Counted from the stretch's first letter, positions 1 to 7,256 are shown. The stretch is 7,892 nt of DNA from Desulfovibrionales bacterium (GCA_012727515.1 JAAYGZ010000015.1:1-7892); one strand, 5' to 3'. Numbers and translations: made by a program. The notes: generated by a model not told the origin, from the sequence alone.

Positions 1-963
1 ATTGGCAAAAACCTGGCTCATCAGGCCCACGTCAGCGTCTAAACGTATATCACGATCAATGTGCACGTCCGGCGCTATCTGAACTGCAATGCCCTGTTCC
101 AGTAAAAAAACACGAAATCTGTTTAACTGTGGTTCAATGATCTGACTTTTGAATTTACATGGCCGCAGGGCAAGATCATAATGCCCTTTTTCAAAATGAC
201 TGCGCCGCAACAGACTTTCTAAAAAAAGACTGGATTGCTGGAATCTGGACATAATACCACGGAGCTGCTCGTGTAAATCCGTAACCAGTGGCGGCAGCAT
301 ACGTTTGAGCACCACATCTTCTACTTCAGATATATCTGGAGAGAAACGATCTATTTTTTGACGAAGCACATCTAATGTTTTCTCCATACGCAAAAACAGC
401 AGCTTAAAGTGCATATTGGGAACAATGATATTATGCCCGATATCGCGCACCAGGGTATTAATAAAGGCAAGTCGTTTCTTGTTACTGCGCACGGTTTCTT
501 TCAGCAGCATGAGATGTGCGATTTTATCACAAAATTGCACATAAAAATTTTGTTCCTGTGCATGTACGTGATGATGTACACAGAAAAGGCCTATCATGCG
601 CAGCTCAGCTGCATCAGGATTAATGATGGGAAAAATGCAGAAGTCTTCACCGGGGTAAGAACAAGTTGCAAAATCCTGTATGGATGCAGGTAAAACAAAA
701 TTCTTTATCTGTGCACCAAGGGTGGTACGTCGAAGTACCCATTGGCCTGCTTTATTGCGTAGATACAAGGAGGTTTGTGCGTTCAGGCAAATTTCTGGCA
801 CCAGAACACATAAGGAATGGAAATCAGACAGAGATTCGCTTTCCAGGCTGAGATCCAGAAAAATGCGCAGTGCAAAGCGCTGGACACCGGCCAGGGGCCG
901 CGTATCTTCGGAATGAATTTTTCTGAGAATACGCCCGCGTAAGCGAGTCCGAGACGGAGACAT
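1..963 (-). CDS. Sensor histidine kinase, N-terminal 321 residues (truncated by window edge)
   Basis: An open frame runs without a stop from the ATG at 963 to the left edge of the window, so the C-terminal part is missing. In-frame stops lie just upstream (982-987), making this the most upstream possible start. Residues about 25-155 look like a GAF-type sensory domain (for example 'TSLYLRNKAGQWVLRR' at 64-79). A helical dimerisation region follows, with the candidate phospho-acceptor His177 in 'RDIGHNIIVPNMHFKL'. The last visible residues, 'DADVGLMSQVFAN' (309-321), match the segment that leads into the N-box of a HATPase_c domain, so the ATP-binding domain should lie beyond the edge. The H-box differs from the common HELRTPL form, and about 130 residues separate it from the N-box, longer than usual. 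No signal peptide or membrane segment is visible, so a cytoplasmic sensor is likely. It lies about 120 nt downstream of the TPR gene, and no partner response regulator is in view. The kinase call is fairly sure; the ligand is unknown. Confidence 0.8.
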   Translation of the reverse strand, partial: MSPSRTRLRGRILRKIHSEDTRPLAGVQRFALRIFLDLSLESESLSDFHSLCVLVPEICLNAQTSLYLRNKAGQWVLRRTTLGAQIKNFVLPASIQDFATCSYPGEDFCIFPIINPDAAELRMIGLFCVHHHVHAQEQNFYVQFCDKIAHLMLLKETVRSNKKRLAFINTLVRDIGHNIIVPNMHFKLLFLRMEKTLDVLRQKIDRFSPDISEVEDVVLKRMLPPLVTDLHEQLRGIMSRFQQSSLFLESLLRRSHFEKGHYDLALRPCKFKSQIIEPQLNRFRVFLLEQGIAVQIAPDVHIDRDIRLDADVGLMSQVFAN

Positions 964-1084
964 AGACCACCCACACCTGCACTATCAAGATGGATGGTCT
1001 GTGCCATAACCTGCCACAGGCTGCAATCTTCAGGCAGAGTTTCGTACTGCTGATATGCGGCCCGTTGGAAAAAGACAGTCAGAG

Positions 1085-1744
1085 CTACTGAATGTTTTCA
1101 GACTTCAACTGTGTAATTTTATAGTCAACAAACGGGGAGCTGGACGGCTCTTTGTCTTTGATGGCTTCGTATTCAGCCAGAGCAGCCTGGGTATTTCCGG
1201 CCTGTTCTTCAGCAAAAGCCAATGTATTGGCTACAAGCGAAACAAACTCATCGCTTGTGCCAGCTTTGAGTGTGCGCAGGATTGCTGCGGCTTCGGCATA
1301 ATTGCCCGCCAGCATCAGGCTTTTGGCAGCGCCCAGCTGTGCAATGTCCTGAATATCTGCCAGGCCCAGTTGTGCAAGAGCCTGCCACGAACGTTCTGCC
1401 TGCGCAAAATCCTTGAGTTCCAGACAGGAGCTGACCAGTTCCAGGTGAATGGCCGGCTGTATGCTCTGGGGCGCAGAGCCAAGCATGGCCGTAAGCTGGG
1501 CAATGCGTTCTGCAGGGCTGTTAACAATAAGAACCTGCCCTAATTGGCTGACACTGCGATTTTTGTGCTCTGCCTGATATGAGGTAAACCAGGCATAGAG
1601 TGCTACGCCAACAATAAGTATGCCTATACCAAGCCCAATGGACTTGATATGCTCCAGAATTTTTTTCAGCAATGGGTGCATGTCTGCATCCATTTCCTGC
1701 TCAATGGTGCGTAAAATACCGGGCTGTTCGTTTGTGGTATTCAT
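1085..1744 (-). CDS. Single-pass membrane-anchored TPR protein, YfgM-like
   Basis: This 219-residue protein has a cytoplasmic N-terminus (1-35, including 'MHPLLKKILEHIK' at 22-34), one hydrophobic segment at about 36-54 ('IGLGIGILIVGVALYAWF'), and an alanine-rich helical C-terminal part. That part reads as about three TPR-like helix pairs (about 98-131, 133-166 and 170-200; for example 'AGNYAEAAAILRTL' and 'AGNTQAALAEYEAI'). This layout is that of the YfgM / TPR-21 family, whose E. coli member is anchored in the inner membrane and works with the periplasmic chaperone network and the SecYEG translocon. By analogy the TPR domain should face the periplasm. An AAGGAG site 7 nt before the ATG fixes the start. 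The gene follows the YlqF-like gene on the same strand after 128 nt. The membrane anchor and TPR-like fold are well supported; the YfgM role is inferred. Confidence 0.75.
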   Translation of the reverse strand: MNTTNEQPGILRTIEQEMDADMHPLLKKILEHIKSIGLGIGILIVGVALYAWFTSYQAEHKNRSVSQLGQVLIVNSPAERIAQLTAMLGSAPQSIQPAIHLELVSSCLELKDFAQAERSWQALAQLGLADIQDIAQLGAAKSLMLAGNYAEAAAILRTLKAGTSDEFVSLVANTLAFAEEQAGNTQAALAEYEAIKDKEPSSSPFVDYKITQLKSENIQ

Positions 1745-1751
1745 GAAAAAA

Positions 1752-1757
1752 CTCCTT
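1752..1757 (-). promoter_or_regulatory. Ribosome binding site of the TPR gene
   Basis: The minus strand reads AAGGAG here, with a 7-nt T-rich spacer to the ATG at 1744. It is a near-perfect Shine-Dalgarno match and supports that start. Confidence 0.8.
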
Positions 1758-1871
1758 TTTGTCTGCCATTATGGTCAACGCGAAACGCTGCGCGTGTGTA
1801 GGCGCAAAGAAAAAAAAGGTCAAAGCATGGAGCCAGAGCCCCGCAGGAGCACGGGAAGTAAATATTCGTAC

Positions 1872-1877
1872 ATTATA
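1872..1877 (-). promoter_or_regulatory. Candidate -10 element for the TPR gene
   Basis: The minus strand reads TATAAT, a perfect sigma-70 -10 hexamer, overlapping the stop codon of the YlqF-like gene. I find no good -35 hexamer at 16-18 nt. If active it would give a 5' untranslated leader of roughly 120 nt for the TPR gene, which would explain the 128-nt gap. The gap also holds a weak hairpin (GGGGC-TCTG-GCTCC) and a run of eight T residues on the minus strand. A chance match is possible. Confidence 0.3.
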
Positions 1878-2703
1878 CTGGTGGTATTTCCAGGCTGATA
1901 CGGCCAATCTGCCCGGCGCGCAGTTCATGCAGAAGCACTCCGGCAGCCTTGTCCATATCCACTGTACCGCCTTTGACCAGACATCCGCGCTTGCGGCCAA
2001 TAACTTCAAGCAGGGCCGGACCATCGGCAGGCATATCAGGTAAGCCATACCTGGCCTGCACGGCCTGGGCATAAGCCTTCAGAAGATACGCGCCCACAGC
2101 ACAGGCAACCTGGGTATTGTCCATGGCTGTTTCACGTACTGCCCCGCTGCCAGCCAGCATAAATCCGGCCTGTTCGTTGTCAATTTTGGGCCACAACACG
2201 CCAGGTGTGTCGTACAGGGTGATGGTATCGCTTAAGTGTACACGTTTTTGTTTGGTGGTGATGGCGGCCTGGTTGGCTGCCCTGGCCACTTTGCGACCAA
2301 CAAGAGTATTAAGCAGGGTTGATTTGCCCACATTGGGAATGCCCACGATCATGCACGTCAGGGGCTGCATAAGAAAATTGCGCTCAGGCACCATACGCGG
2401 CAGAAGTGTGATAATGCGCCGCGCATCTTTGGCGTTGAGTGCCTGAATATCCAAAGGAATGGTTCCGGCTTCGCGCTGGAAAAACTTTTTCCAGGCCTCG
2501 GTGATCTGCGGGTCTGCCAGATCAGCCTTGTTCAGGACCTTGAGGCAGGGCCTGGGGCCACGCAATTCTTGAAGCATGGGATTACTGCTATATCCTGGCA
2601 AACGGGCATCCAGCACTTCCAGTATTACGTCCACTTTGGGCATAAGCGCTGCAATCTGTTTACGTGCCCGGTGCATGTGTCCGGGAAACCATTGAATGGA
2701 CAT
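1873..2703 (-). CDS. ylqF: Ribosome biogenesis GTPase, YlqF/RbgA family
   Basis: This 276-residue protein has the circularly permuted GTPase motif order that defines the YlqF/RbgA/YawG group. G4 'NKAD' (58-61) comes first, then G1/P-loop 'GIPNVGKST' (121-129), G2 threonines near 149-150, and G3 'DTPG' (165-168). The N-terminal 'QWFPGHMHRARKQI' (4-17) is the family signature. Residues about 175-276 form the helical C-terminal domain that contacts rRNA in this family, with the conserved-type 'IGRKRG' at 235-240. In Bacillus subtilis, RbgA drives late 50S subunit assembly in the cytoplasm. The length is normal and all key motifs are intact. The ATG overlaps the TGA of the upstream M3 peptidase gene by one base (TGATG), which implies co-transcription and translational coupling. 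The identification is firm; the exact ribosome-assembly step is inferred from the family. Confidence 0.93.
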   Translation of the reverse strand: MSIQWFPGHMHRARKQIAALMPKVDVILEVLDARLPGYSSNPMLQELRGPRPCLKVLNKADLADPQITEAWKKFFQREAGTIPLDIQALNAKDARRIITLLPRMVPERNFLMQPLTCMIVGIPNVGKSTLLNTLVGRKVARAANQAAITTKQKRVHLSDTITLYDTPGVLWPKIDNEQAGFMLAGSGAVRETAMDNTQVACAVGAYLLKAYAQAVQARYGLPDMPADGPALLEVIGRKRGCLVKGGTVDMDKAAGVLLHELRAGQIGRISLEIPPV

Positions 2704-4781
2704 CAGGTATTCTCCTGGGTGAGCAACCCATCCTGAAGCAATAAGGCTTTTGGGTCAGGATCACGGCCTTGGAAAAGCCGAAACACATCCATGGGGGGTC
2801 TGCTCCCGCCAAGGGCAAGCACTGTGTCCCGAAAACGTCGCCCCAGAATGCCGTGCTCATCTGAGTCTGCTGCGCTGAACAGGCTGAATGCATCCGCACT
2901 GAGCACTTCAGCCCATTTATAGCTATAATAGCCTGCGGCATAGCCCCCGGAAAAAATATGGGCAAACGAGCATACAGACCGATCTTCAGGCACAGGAGCC
3001 AGGGGCAGGACCTCGCTTGCCATGTGCTGGGCAATGGCAATGGGATCAATGTGTTCCGGCTCTGGCGCAGTATAAAGTTTCAGATCTGTGAGAGCAAAAG
3101 CCACCTGACGCAGGGTTGCAGAGCCAGCACGAAAAACACGTGAGCGCAGCAACGCATCAATCATGTCAGGAGGCAAGGGCTCGTTTGTCTGATAATGACG
3201 GGCCAGGCGCACCAGGGTGGGGCGATCATAGCACCAGTTTTCCATAAATTGACTGGCCAGTTCCACTGCGTCCCATTCAATGCCGTTTACCCCGGCAACA
3301 AAACCGTGCCCTACTGTGGTAAGTATGTGTTGCAGGGCGTGGCCAAATTCATGAAACAGTGTGCTCACTTCTGCAAAACTCATCAGTGCTGGCTGATCAG
3401 CCAGGGGCGGACGCTGATTGGCAATGATATAGGCCACAGGCAAACGCACACAAGACCCGACAGGAGCACATACACTGCTGCGCCCGGCTAACTCATCCAT
3501 CCAGGCCCCACTGCGTTTTTCTTCAGGCCGGGCATACAAATCAAAATAACAGCCACCAATGCGCTCATTATGCTCGTTATAGACCTGATAATACCGGACA
3601 TCCGGGTGCCAGACAGGAGCCTGGGCCAGTTCAAAATAAACGCCAAACAAATGCCCGGCCAGGGCAAACAGGCCGTCCAGAATAGCAGGCAAGGGAAAAT
3701 AGGGACGCAGCTCTGCATCGCGTAAACCCAGGCGTTGTTCTTTGAGGCGTTCTGCCCAATACAGTACGTCCCAGGGCTGAATGTCTTCATTCTGGCCATG
3801 CGCATGAGCCAGATCACTCAGCTCAATAAGATCTGTCAGGCCCGGATCAGTGCCTGCCTCGCGGAGCTGGCGCAAAATCTCGTGCACAGCATCCAGGCTG
3901 GGAGCCATTTTACTGGCCAGGCTCATGGCTGCATAATGAGGAAATCCCAAAAGCGTGGCCTGCTCATGGCGCACGGCCATGATGCGCCGTATAAGGGGCG
4001 CATTATCCCATTGTCCGTGGGCAGCACGGGTGACATAGGCGCGGTGTACCTGCTGGCGCAGATCGCGCCGTGCACTATGCTGCATAAAGGCCAGATACGA
4101 TGGAAGGTCCAGGGTAATGGCCCACGGCCCTTGCGTGGCAGTAGCAGCGGAGTGTCCACGGCGCTGGGCCATGGCTGCGGCCAGGGCCAGGCAATCATCT
4201 GGCAAGCCCTGTACATCTTCGGCTTTGTGCAGAACCAAGGCAAAATCCTGCGTGCTGTCCAACACATTGGTGCTGAAGCTTGTGCGCAGTTCTGCCAATT
4301 CACGCGCAAGAGCGCTAAATCGCTCACGCTGTTCAGGTTCCAGGCCAACACCGTGCAAGGTAGCATTGCGCACAGCAAGCATGATGGTACGTTGTAATGC
4401 CTGACTGAATCGAGCAAACTCCGGACTCTGAGCAATATATTGCAGAGCATCATAGAGTGAACGACTTTGGGCTATGCGGTTAAAAAACTCCACCACTGCT
4501 GGTTGCATGGCCGCATGAGCAGTGCGCAGGGCCGCACAATCACGCACACGGTGCAAATGGGTGACCACGCCCCAAACCCGGCTCACCCTGTCCTGCAAGC
4601 GCTCCAAAGGAACAAGCAGCCCATGCCAGGTGCGCGCTTGGGTCTGTTCAAGCCGCTCCAGCTCTGCCTGGCTTTGCTTTAAGACAGCGCGCAGGGCTGG
4701 CTCTACATGGTGCGGTTCAATACGGCCAAAGTCTGGGTATTCTTCCCATGCCAGCAGCGGATTTTCAGGCCCTGACGTCAT
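2703..4781 (-). CDS. prlC: M3 family zinc oligopeptidase (oligopeptidase A type)
   Basis: The protein is 692 residues from the ATG at 4781. It carries the zinc motif 'FHEFGHALQH', with HEFGH at 477-481 (E478 catalytic), and the third zinc ligand region 'GIEWDAVELASQFMENW' with the ligand Glu at 507. Near the C-terminus, 'FAHIFSGGYAAGYYSYKWAE' carries the Tyr/Gly residues that position substrate in M3 peptidases. Length and motifs match oligopeptidase A (PrlC/OpdA, about 680 residues), a cytoplasmic enzyme that degrades short peptides, including cleaved signal peptides. There is no signal sequence. I chose ATG 4781 over an in-frame GTG at 4814 because AAGGAG sits 6 nt upstream of it. The GTG would also lie immediately beside the T-tail of a terminator. 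The alanine in 'ELASQ' replaces the proline I remember in many relatives. The gene is coupled to the downstream YlqF-like gene. The family is firm; the OpdA subtype is likely. Confidence 0.92.
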   Translation of the reverse strand: MTSGPENPLLAWEEYPDFGRIEPHHVEPALRAVLKQSQAELERLEQTQARTWHGLLVPLERLQDRVSRVWGVVTHLHRVRDCAALRTAHAAMQPAVVEFFNRIAQSRSLYDALQYIAQSPEFARFSQALQRTIMLAVRNATLHGVGLEPEQRERFSALARELAELRTSFSTNVLDSTQDFALVLHKAEDVQGLPDDCLALAAAMAQRRGHSAATATQGPWAITLDLPSYLAFMQHSARRDLRQQVHRAYVTRAAHGQWDNAPLIRRIMAVRHEQATLLGFPHYAAMSLASKMAPSLDAVHEILRQLREAGTDPGLTDLIELSDLAHAHGQNEDIQPWDVLYWAERLKEQRLGLRDAELRPYFPLPAILDGLFALAGHLFGVYFELAQAPVWHPDVRYYQVYNEHNERIGGCYFDLYARPEEKRSGAWMDELAGRSSVCAPVGSCVRLPVAYIIANQRPPLADQPALMSFAEVSTLFHEFGHALQHILTTVGHGFVAGVNGIEWDAVELASQFMENWCYDRPTLVRLARHYQTNEPLPPDMIDALLRSRVFRAGSATLRQVAFALTDLKLYTAPEPEHIDPIAIAQHMASEVLPLAPVPEDRSVCSFAHIFSGGYAAGYYSYKWAEVLSADAFSLFSAADSDEHGILGRRFRDTVLALGGSRPPMDVFRLFQGRDPDPKALLLQDGLLTQENT

Positions 4782-4787
4782 CAGCCA

Positions 4788-4793
4788 CTCCTT
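4788..4793 (-). promoter_or_regulatory. Ribosome binding site that decides the M3 peptidase start
   Basis: The minus strand reads AAGGAG with a 6-nt spacer (TGGCTG) to the ATG at 4781. The longer GTG reading would place this site inside the coding region, so it is strong evidence for the shorter protein. Confidence 0.8.
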
Positions 4794-4814
4794 GTGTGTT
4801 CTTTTGGTGTCCAC

Positions 4815-4837
4815 AAAAAAGCCCGGTATTCCGGGCT
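4815..4837 (-). terminator. Rho-independent terminator after the coiled-coil gene
   Basis: On the minus strand a perfect 7-bp stem, AGCCCGG / CCGGGCT, encloses an AATA loop and is followed directly by a T-run (positions 4820 down to 4815). On the plus strand the stem is not followed by T residues, so it works leftward only. It lies about 55 nt past the stop of the coiled-coil gene and ends only 33 nt before the M3 peptidase start codon. Confidence 0.88.
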
Positions 4838-4892
4838 GTTCTGCTTGCGATATGTATCAACCAGGTGCTGTGCCTTTTGGAGGCGCTCCTGG

Positions 4893-5522
4893 CTACTGCC
4901 TGGTCTGTAATTCTGTTTGCACCTGCTGCATAAGCTCTTTGGCTTTCATGAGCTTGTCACGCTGTTCATCAGAGTCGAGCTGCTGGGACATATATGATGT
5001 CTTTTGGCTCATCTCATCCAAAAGAGAACCAAGCAAGGCAGCCCGTGTTTTGGCAGGCAGTGTTTCCAGGTCAGCAACCTTGGATTCCATGGTGTTCATT
5101 TTCAGATCCAGGCTGCTTACTGCGGTTTTAATAACCGCCAGATCCTGCACCTGCTGGGTCAGATTTTTTATATTCTGGTTTAAATGCAGATAAAAGCCCA
5201 GCAAAAGAATAACAGCCACCAGCGAGGCAAACAAGGCCATTTTGCTCATGTCCCGCCGGGCAGTTCCAGACGCAGCCGGAATATTTTCTGATAGTGTTTC
5301 TGATGCCTGGCCTGTCTCTGGTTCTGGATGCTCCGGAGTATCCGCATACAGCACAGCTTCTACTTCCTCATGGCTCAGCGAGCGCTCCCTGGTCAGGCTC
5401 TGGGCCACAGCAACAAGATCAATCACATTGTCCTGGCCTGACATCGTGTCTTTAGAGACAGCACGTAGTTCCACTTTGTTGGCCTGCGGATTCAGGCGGA
5501 CTATTTTTTTTGCAGCTCCCAT
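4893..5522 (-). CDS. Single-pass membrane protein with coiled-coil C-terminus, unknown function
   Basis: I do not recognise a named family. The 209-residue protein has a cytoplasm-type N-terminal part of about 94 residues. This includes a mixed segment (1-60) and an acidic, proline-rich low-complexity stretch (61-85, 'YADTPEHPEPETGQ'). Positive residues 'ARRDMSK' (88-94) precede one hydrophobic helix at about 95-113 ('MALFASLVAVILLLGFYLHL'). After this, residues 114-155 and 165-209 are rich in Gln, Lys, Leu and Met with heptad-like spacing, consistent with coiled coil. Positive-inside reasoning puts the N-terminus in the cytoplasm and the coiled coil in the periplasm. GGAGG lies 6 nt before the ATG. 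The gene follows trpS by 62 nt with no terminator seen between them, so it is probably co-transcribed, and it ends before a strong terminator. It could be an envelope scaffold or polar-organising protein, but nothing in the sequence proves that. Confidence 0.75.
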   Translation of the reverse strand: MGAAKKIVRLNPQANKVELRAVSKDTMSGQDNVIDLVAVAQSLTRERSLSHEEVEAVLYADTPEHPEPETGQASETLSENIPAASGTARRDMSKMALFASLVAVILLLGFYLHLNQNIKNLTQQVQDLAVIKTAVSSLDLKMNTMESKVADLETLPAKTRAALLGSLLDEMSQKTSYMSQQLDSDEQRDKLMKAKELMQQVQTELQTRQ

Positions 5523-5528
5523 CCTTGT

Positions 5529-5533
5529 CCTCC
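5529..5533 (-). promoter_or_regulatory. Ribosome binding site of the coiled-coil gene
   Basis: The minus strand reads GGAGG with a 6-nt spacer to the ATG at 5522, which supports that start. Confidence 0.75.
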
Positions 5534-5584
5534 ACTACTCTGGTGTACGAACCATGCCGTTATCGGCTCTGATCAGCCATAAAC

Positions 5585-6598
5585 CTATGCGCCAAGGGGC
5601 GCAATACCCACGGCCCGACGGATTTTATGCATAAACGGAACACTGTATTCACGAGCCTTGACCGCGCCCTGACGCAGGATGCTTTCAATATGTGCGGGGT
5701 GTTTCACAAGTTCTGCGTACTGTTCCCGTGCATCATGCAATTGCCCATTCACAAGTTCAAACAATTCCTGCTTAACCTGGCCCCAGCCAATGCCTGTCGC
5801 AAATTTGGCAGCCATATCCGCCACTTGTTCTGAAGTGGCAAAAGCCTTATACATATCAAAAAGTGCGCAATTCGTGGTTGCTTTGGGTTCTTCAGGAGCC
5901 TGGGAATTGGTCACAATTTTCATGATCAGTTTGCGCAGATTTTTTTCCGGCACAAAAAGAGGTATATAATTATTATAACTTTTGCTCATCTTGCGCCCAT
6001 CCAGACCTGTCAGCACTGCGGTGGATTCATCAACTCTGGCTTCAGGCAGAACAAAATGCTCGCCAAAATGATGATTAAATCGTTGGGCAATATCCCTGGT
6101 CATTTCCAGATGCTGGACCTGATCCCGACCAACAGGAACTGTGTTCGCGTTAAACATCAGGATATCTGCGGCCATAAGTACAGGATAGGAATACAGGCCC
6201 ATGCTGATGCCCTTGTCCGGGTCAGTGCTTTTTTCTTCTTCATTGAGCTGCACCGCAGCCTTGTAGGCATGAGCGCGGTTCATCAGGCCCTTGGCTGTCA
6301 CACAGGTCAGAATCCAGGTCAGTTCTGTGATTTCAGGAATATCAGATTGCCGATAAAATACGCTTTTTTCTACATCCAGCCCAAGAGCCAGCCATGTGGC
6401 AGCCACTTCCAGGGCAGATTGATGCACCTTGGCCGGGTCATGGCATTTGATCAGGGCATGAAAATCAGCCAGAAAATAATAGGAATTGACGTGAGCATCG
6501 CGGCTGGCCTCAATAGCAGGACGGATTGCACCAACATAATTGCCCAAATGCGGAGTTCCGGTGGTTGTGATACCGGTCAATACAGTCTGTTTATGCAT
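5585..6598 (-). CDS. trpS: Tryptophanyl-tRNA synthetase
   Basis: This class I aminoacyl-tRNA synthetase charges tRNA-Trp with tryptophan using ATP in the cytoplasm. From the ATG at 6598 the protein is 337 residues, the usual bacterial TrpS length (E. coli 334). The HIGH-equivalent motif is 'GTPHLGNYVGA' (14-24). 'GLYSYPVLMAADIL' (134-147) and 'VPVGRDQVQHLEMTRDI' (154-170) are the TrpS-specific active-site stretches. The KMSKS loop is 'GRKMSKSYNN' (201-210). All catalytic motifs are intact. An upstream in-frame ATG at 6640 would add 14 residues and overlap the M50 gene. The 6598 start begins directly at the conserved 'KQTVLTGITTTGTPHLGN' segment and has an AGG 6 nt upstream, overlapping the M50 stop codon. 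The 7-nt gap to the M50 gene implies one transcript. I see no tryptophan-codon leader or T-box upstream. Confidence 0.97.
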   Translation of the reverse strand: MHKQTVLTGITTTGTPHLGNYVGAIRPAIEASRDAHVNSYYFLADFHALIKCHDPAKVHQSALEVAATWLALGLDVEKSVFYRQSDIPEITELTWILTCVTAKGLMNRAHAYKAAVQLNEEEKSTDPDKGISMGLYSYPVLMAADILMFNANTVPVGRDQVQHLEMTRDIAQRFNHHFGEHFVLPEARVDESTAVLTGLDGRKMSKSYNNYIPLFVPEKNLRKLIMKIVTNSQAPEEPKATTNCALFDMYKAFATSEQVADMAAKFATGIGWGQVKQELFELVNGQLHDAREQYAELVKHPAHIESILRQGAVKAREYSVPFMHKIRRAVGIAPLGA

Positions 6599-6605
6599 AA
6601 ACAAC

Positions 6606-7256
6606 CTATAGCAGCGGTTTAATAATTGAATTTTGCACAAAAAGAGACACCGGGGAAAGGATAAGACGCAGTCCTCCGGTAAATGCCAGGATCAGCAAAA
6701 TAAAAAAACCATAGCGCTCAAGCTCCATAAAGCGCTTGGCCCACAATGCAGGAAGCAGGCATGCCAGGATTTTACTCCCATCCAACGGCGGAATGGGCAG
6801 AAGATTAAATGTTCCCAATATGGCATTAATAAAAATACCTGCCACCGCGATATTGGCCAGAGCCGGCATAATATATTCGCTGCTTGTTGAGCCGGGTACA
6901 GCTCCAAACACGAGGATCAGCTTCAGTACCAGAGCAAAAAAAAGCATAACCCCGAAATTTGCCAATGGTCCGGCCAGAGACACAAGTAAAATACCACGAC
7001 GGTAATCCTTGTAATAGCCGGGATGAATCGGCACTGGCTTGGCCCAGCCAATAAGCTGAGTCAGAAGCAGTGTGAGCGTACCCACAGGGTCCAGGTGCTT
7101 GAGGGGATTTAAGGTCAGGCGTCCTGCCTGCTTGGCCGTGGGATCGCCAAGAAGATAGGAAACATAGCCGTGCGCAACCTCGTGGCAGGTAATGCCCAGA
7201 AAAAAAGGCAGAGCAATGATGGAAAAATGATGGAGAGTCTGGCTGATGTCGAACAT
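6606..7256 (-). CDS. M50 (site-2 protease family) membrane metalloprotease
   Basis: This 216-residue, strongly hydrophobic protein has the zinc-binding 'HEVAH' at 25-29 (E26 catalytic) in the first membrane helix. It also has the conserved 'NLLPIPPLDG' at 151-160, whose Asp159 is the expected third zinc ligand. 'SLAGPLANFG' (93-102) is another typical M50 stretch. About five to six membrane segments are visible (about 10-30, 58-72, 88-117, 130-150, 160-172 and 182-205). No PDZ or CBS domain is present, so this is the compact type (YwhC-like / SpoIVFB-related) rather than RseP. Such proteases cleave membrane-embedded substrates, but the substrate here is unknown. An upstream in-frame stop leaves ATG 7256 as the only sensible start, yet no clear Shine-Dalgarno site precedes it. 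It is the first gene of the trpS transcript, and its upstream region is shared with the divergent transporter. Confidence 0.92.
   Translation of the reverse strand: MFDISQTLHHFSIIALPFFLGITCHEVAHGYVSYLLGDPTAKQAGRLTLNPLKHLDPVGTLTLLLTQLIGWAKPVPIHPGYYKDYRRGILLVSLAGPLANFGVMLFFALVLKLILVFGAVPGSTSSEYIMPALANIAVAGIFINAILGTFNLLPIPPLDGSKILACLLPALWAKRFMELERYGFFILLILAFTGGLRLILSPVSLFVQNSIIKPLL

Noticed and set aside
1055..1543. 162-codon plus-strand open frame opposite the TPR gene
   Set aside because: It is antisense to a well-supported gene with a strong ribosome binding site and membrane/TPR pattern. Its translation has no recognisable domain and unusual Cys/Phe content.
1800..1865. Possible terminator in the gap before the TPR gene
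   Set aside because: The best hairpin (GGGGC-TCTG-GCTCC) contains a wobble pair, and the T-run begins about 11 nt after it, so it is not a standard terminator.
3735..4397. 220-codon plus-strand open frame inside the M3 peptidase gene
   Set aside because: It is wholly antisense to an intact zinc peptidase gene with conserved residues on both sides. The translation resembles no family.
4522..5193. 223-codon plus-strand open frame spanning two minus-strand genes and the terminator
   Set aside because: It crosses the terminator hairpin and is antisense to the starts and ends of two real genes. It is Ser/Cys/Arg-rich, as expected for a shadow frame.
5545..5572. Small hairpin GCCG-ATAA-CGGC between trpS and the coiled-coil gene
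   Set aside because: The stem is only 4 bp and no T-run follows, so I do not call it a terminator. The two genes are treated as one transcript.
6056..6622. 188-codon plus-strand open frame opposite trpS
   Set aside because: It is antisense to trpS, whose catalytic motifs are all intact. No domain or ribosome binding site is visible.
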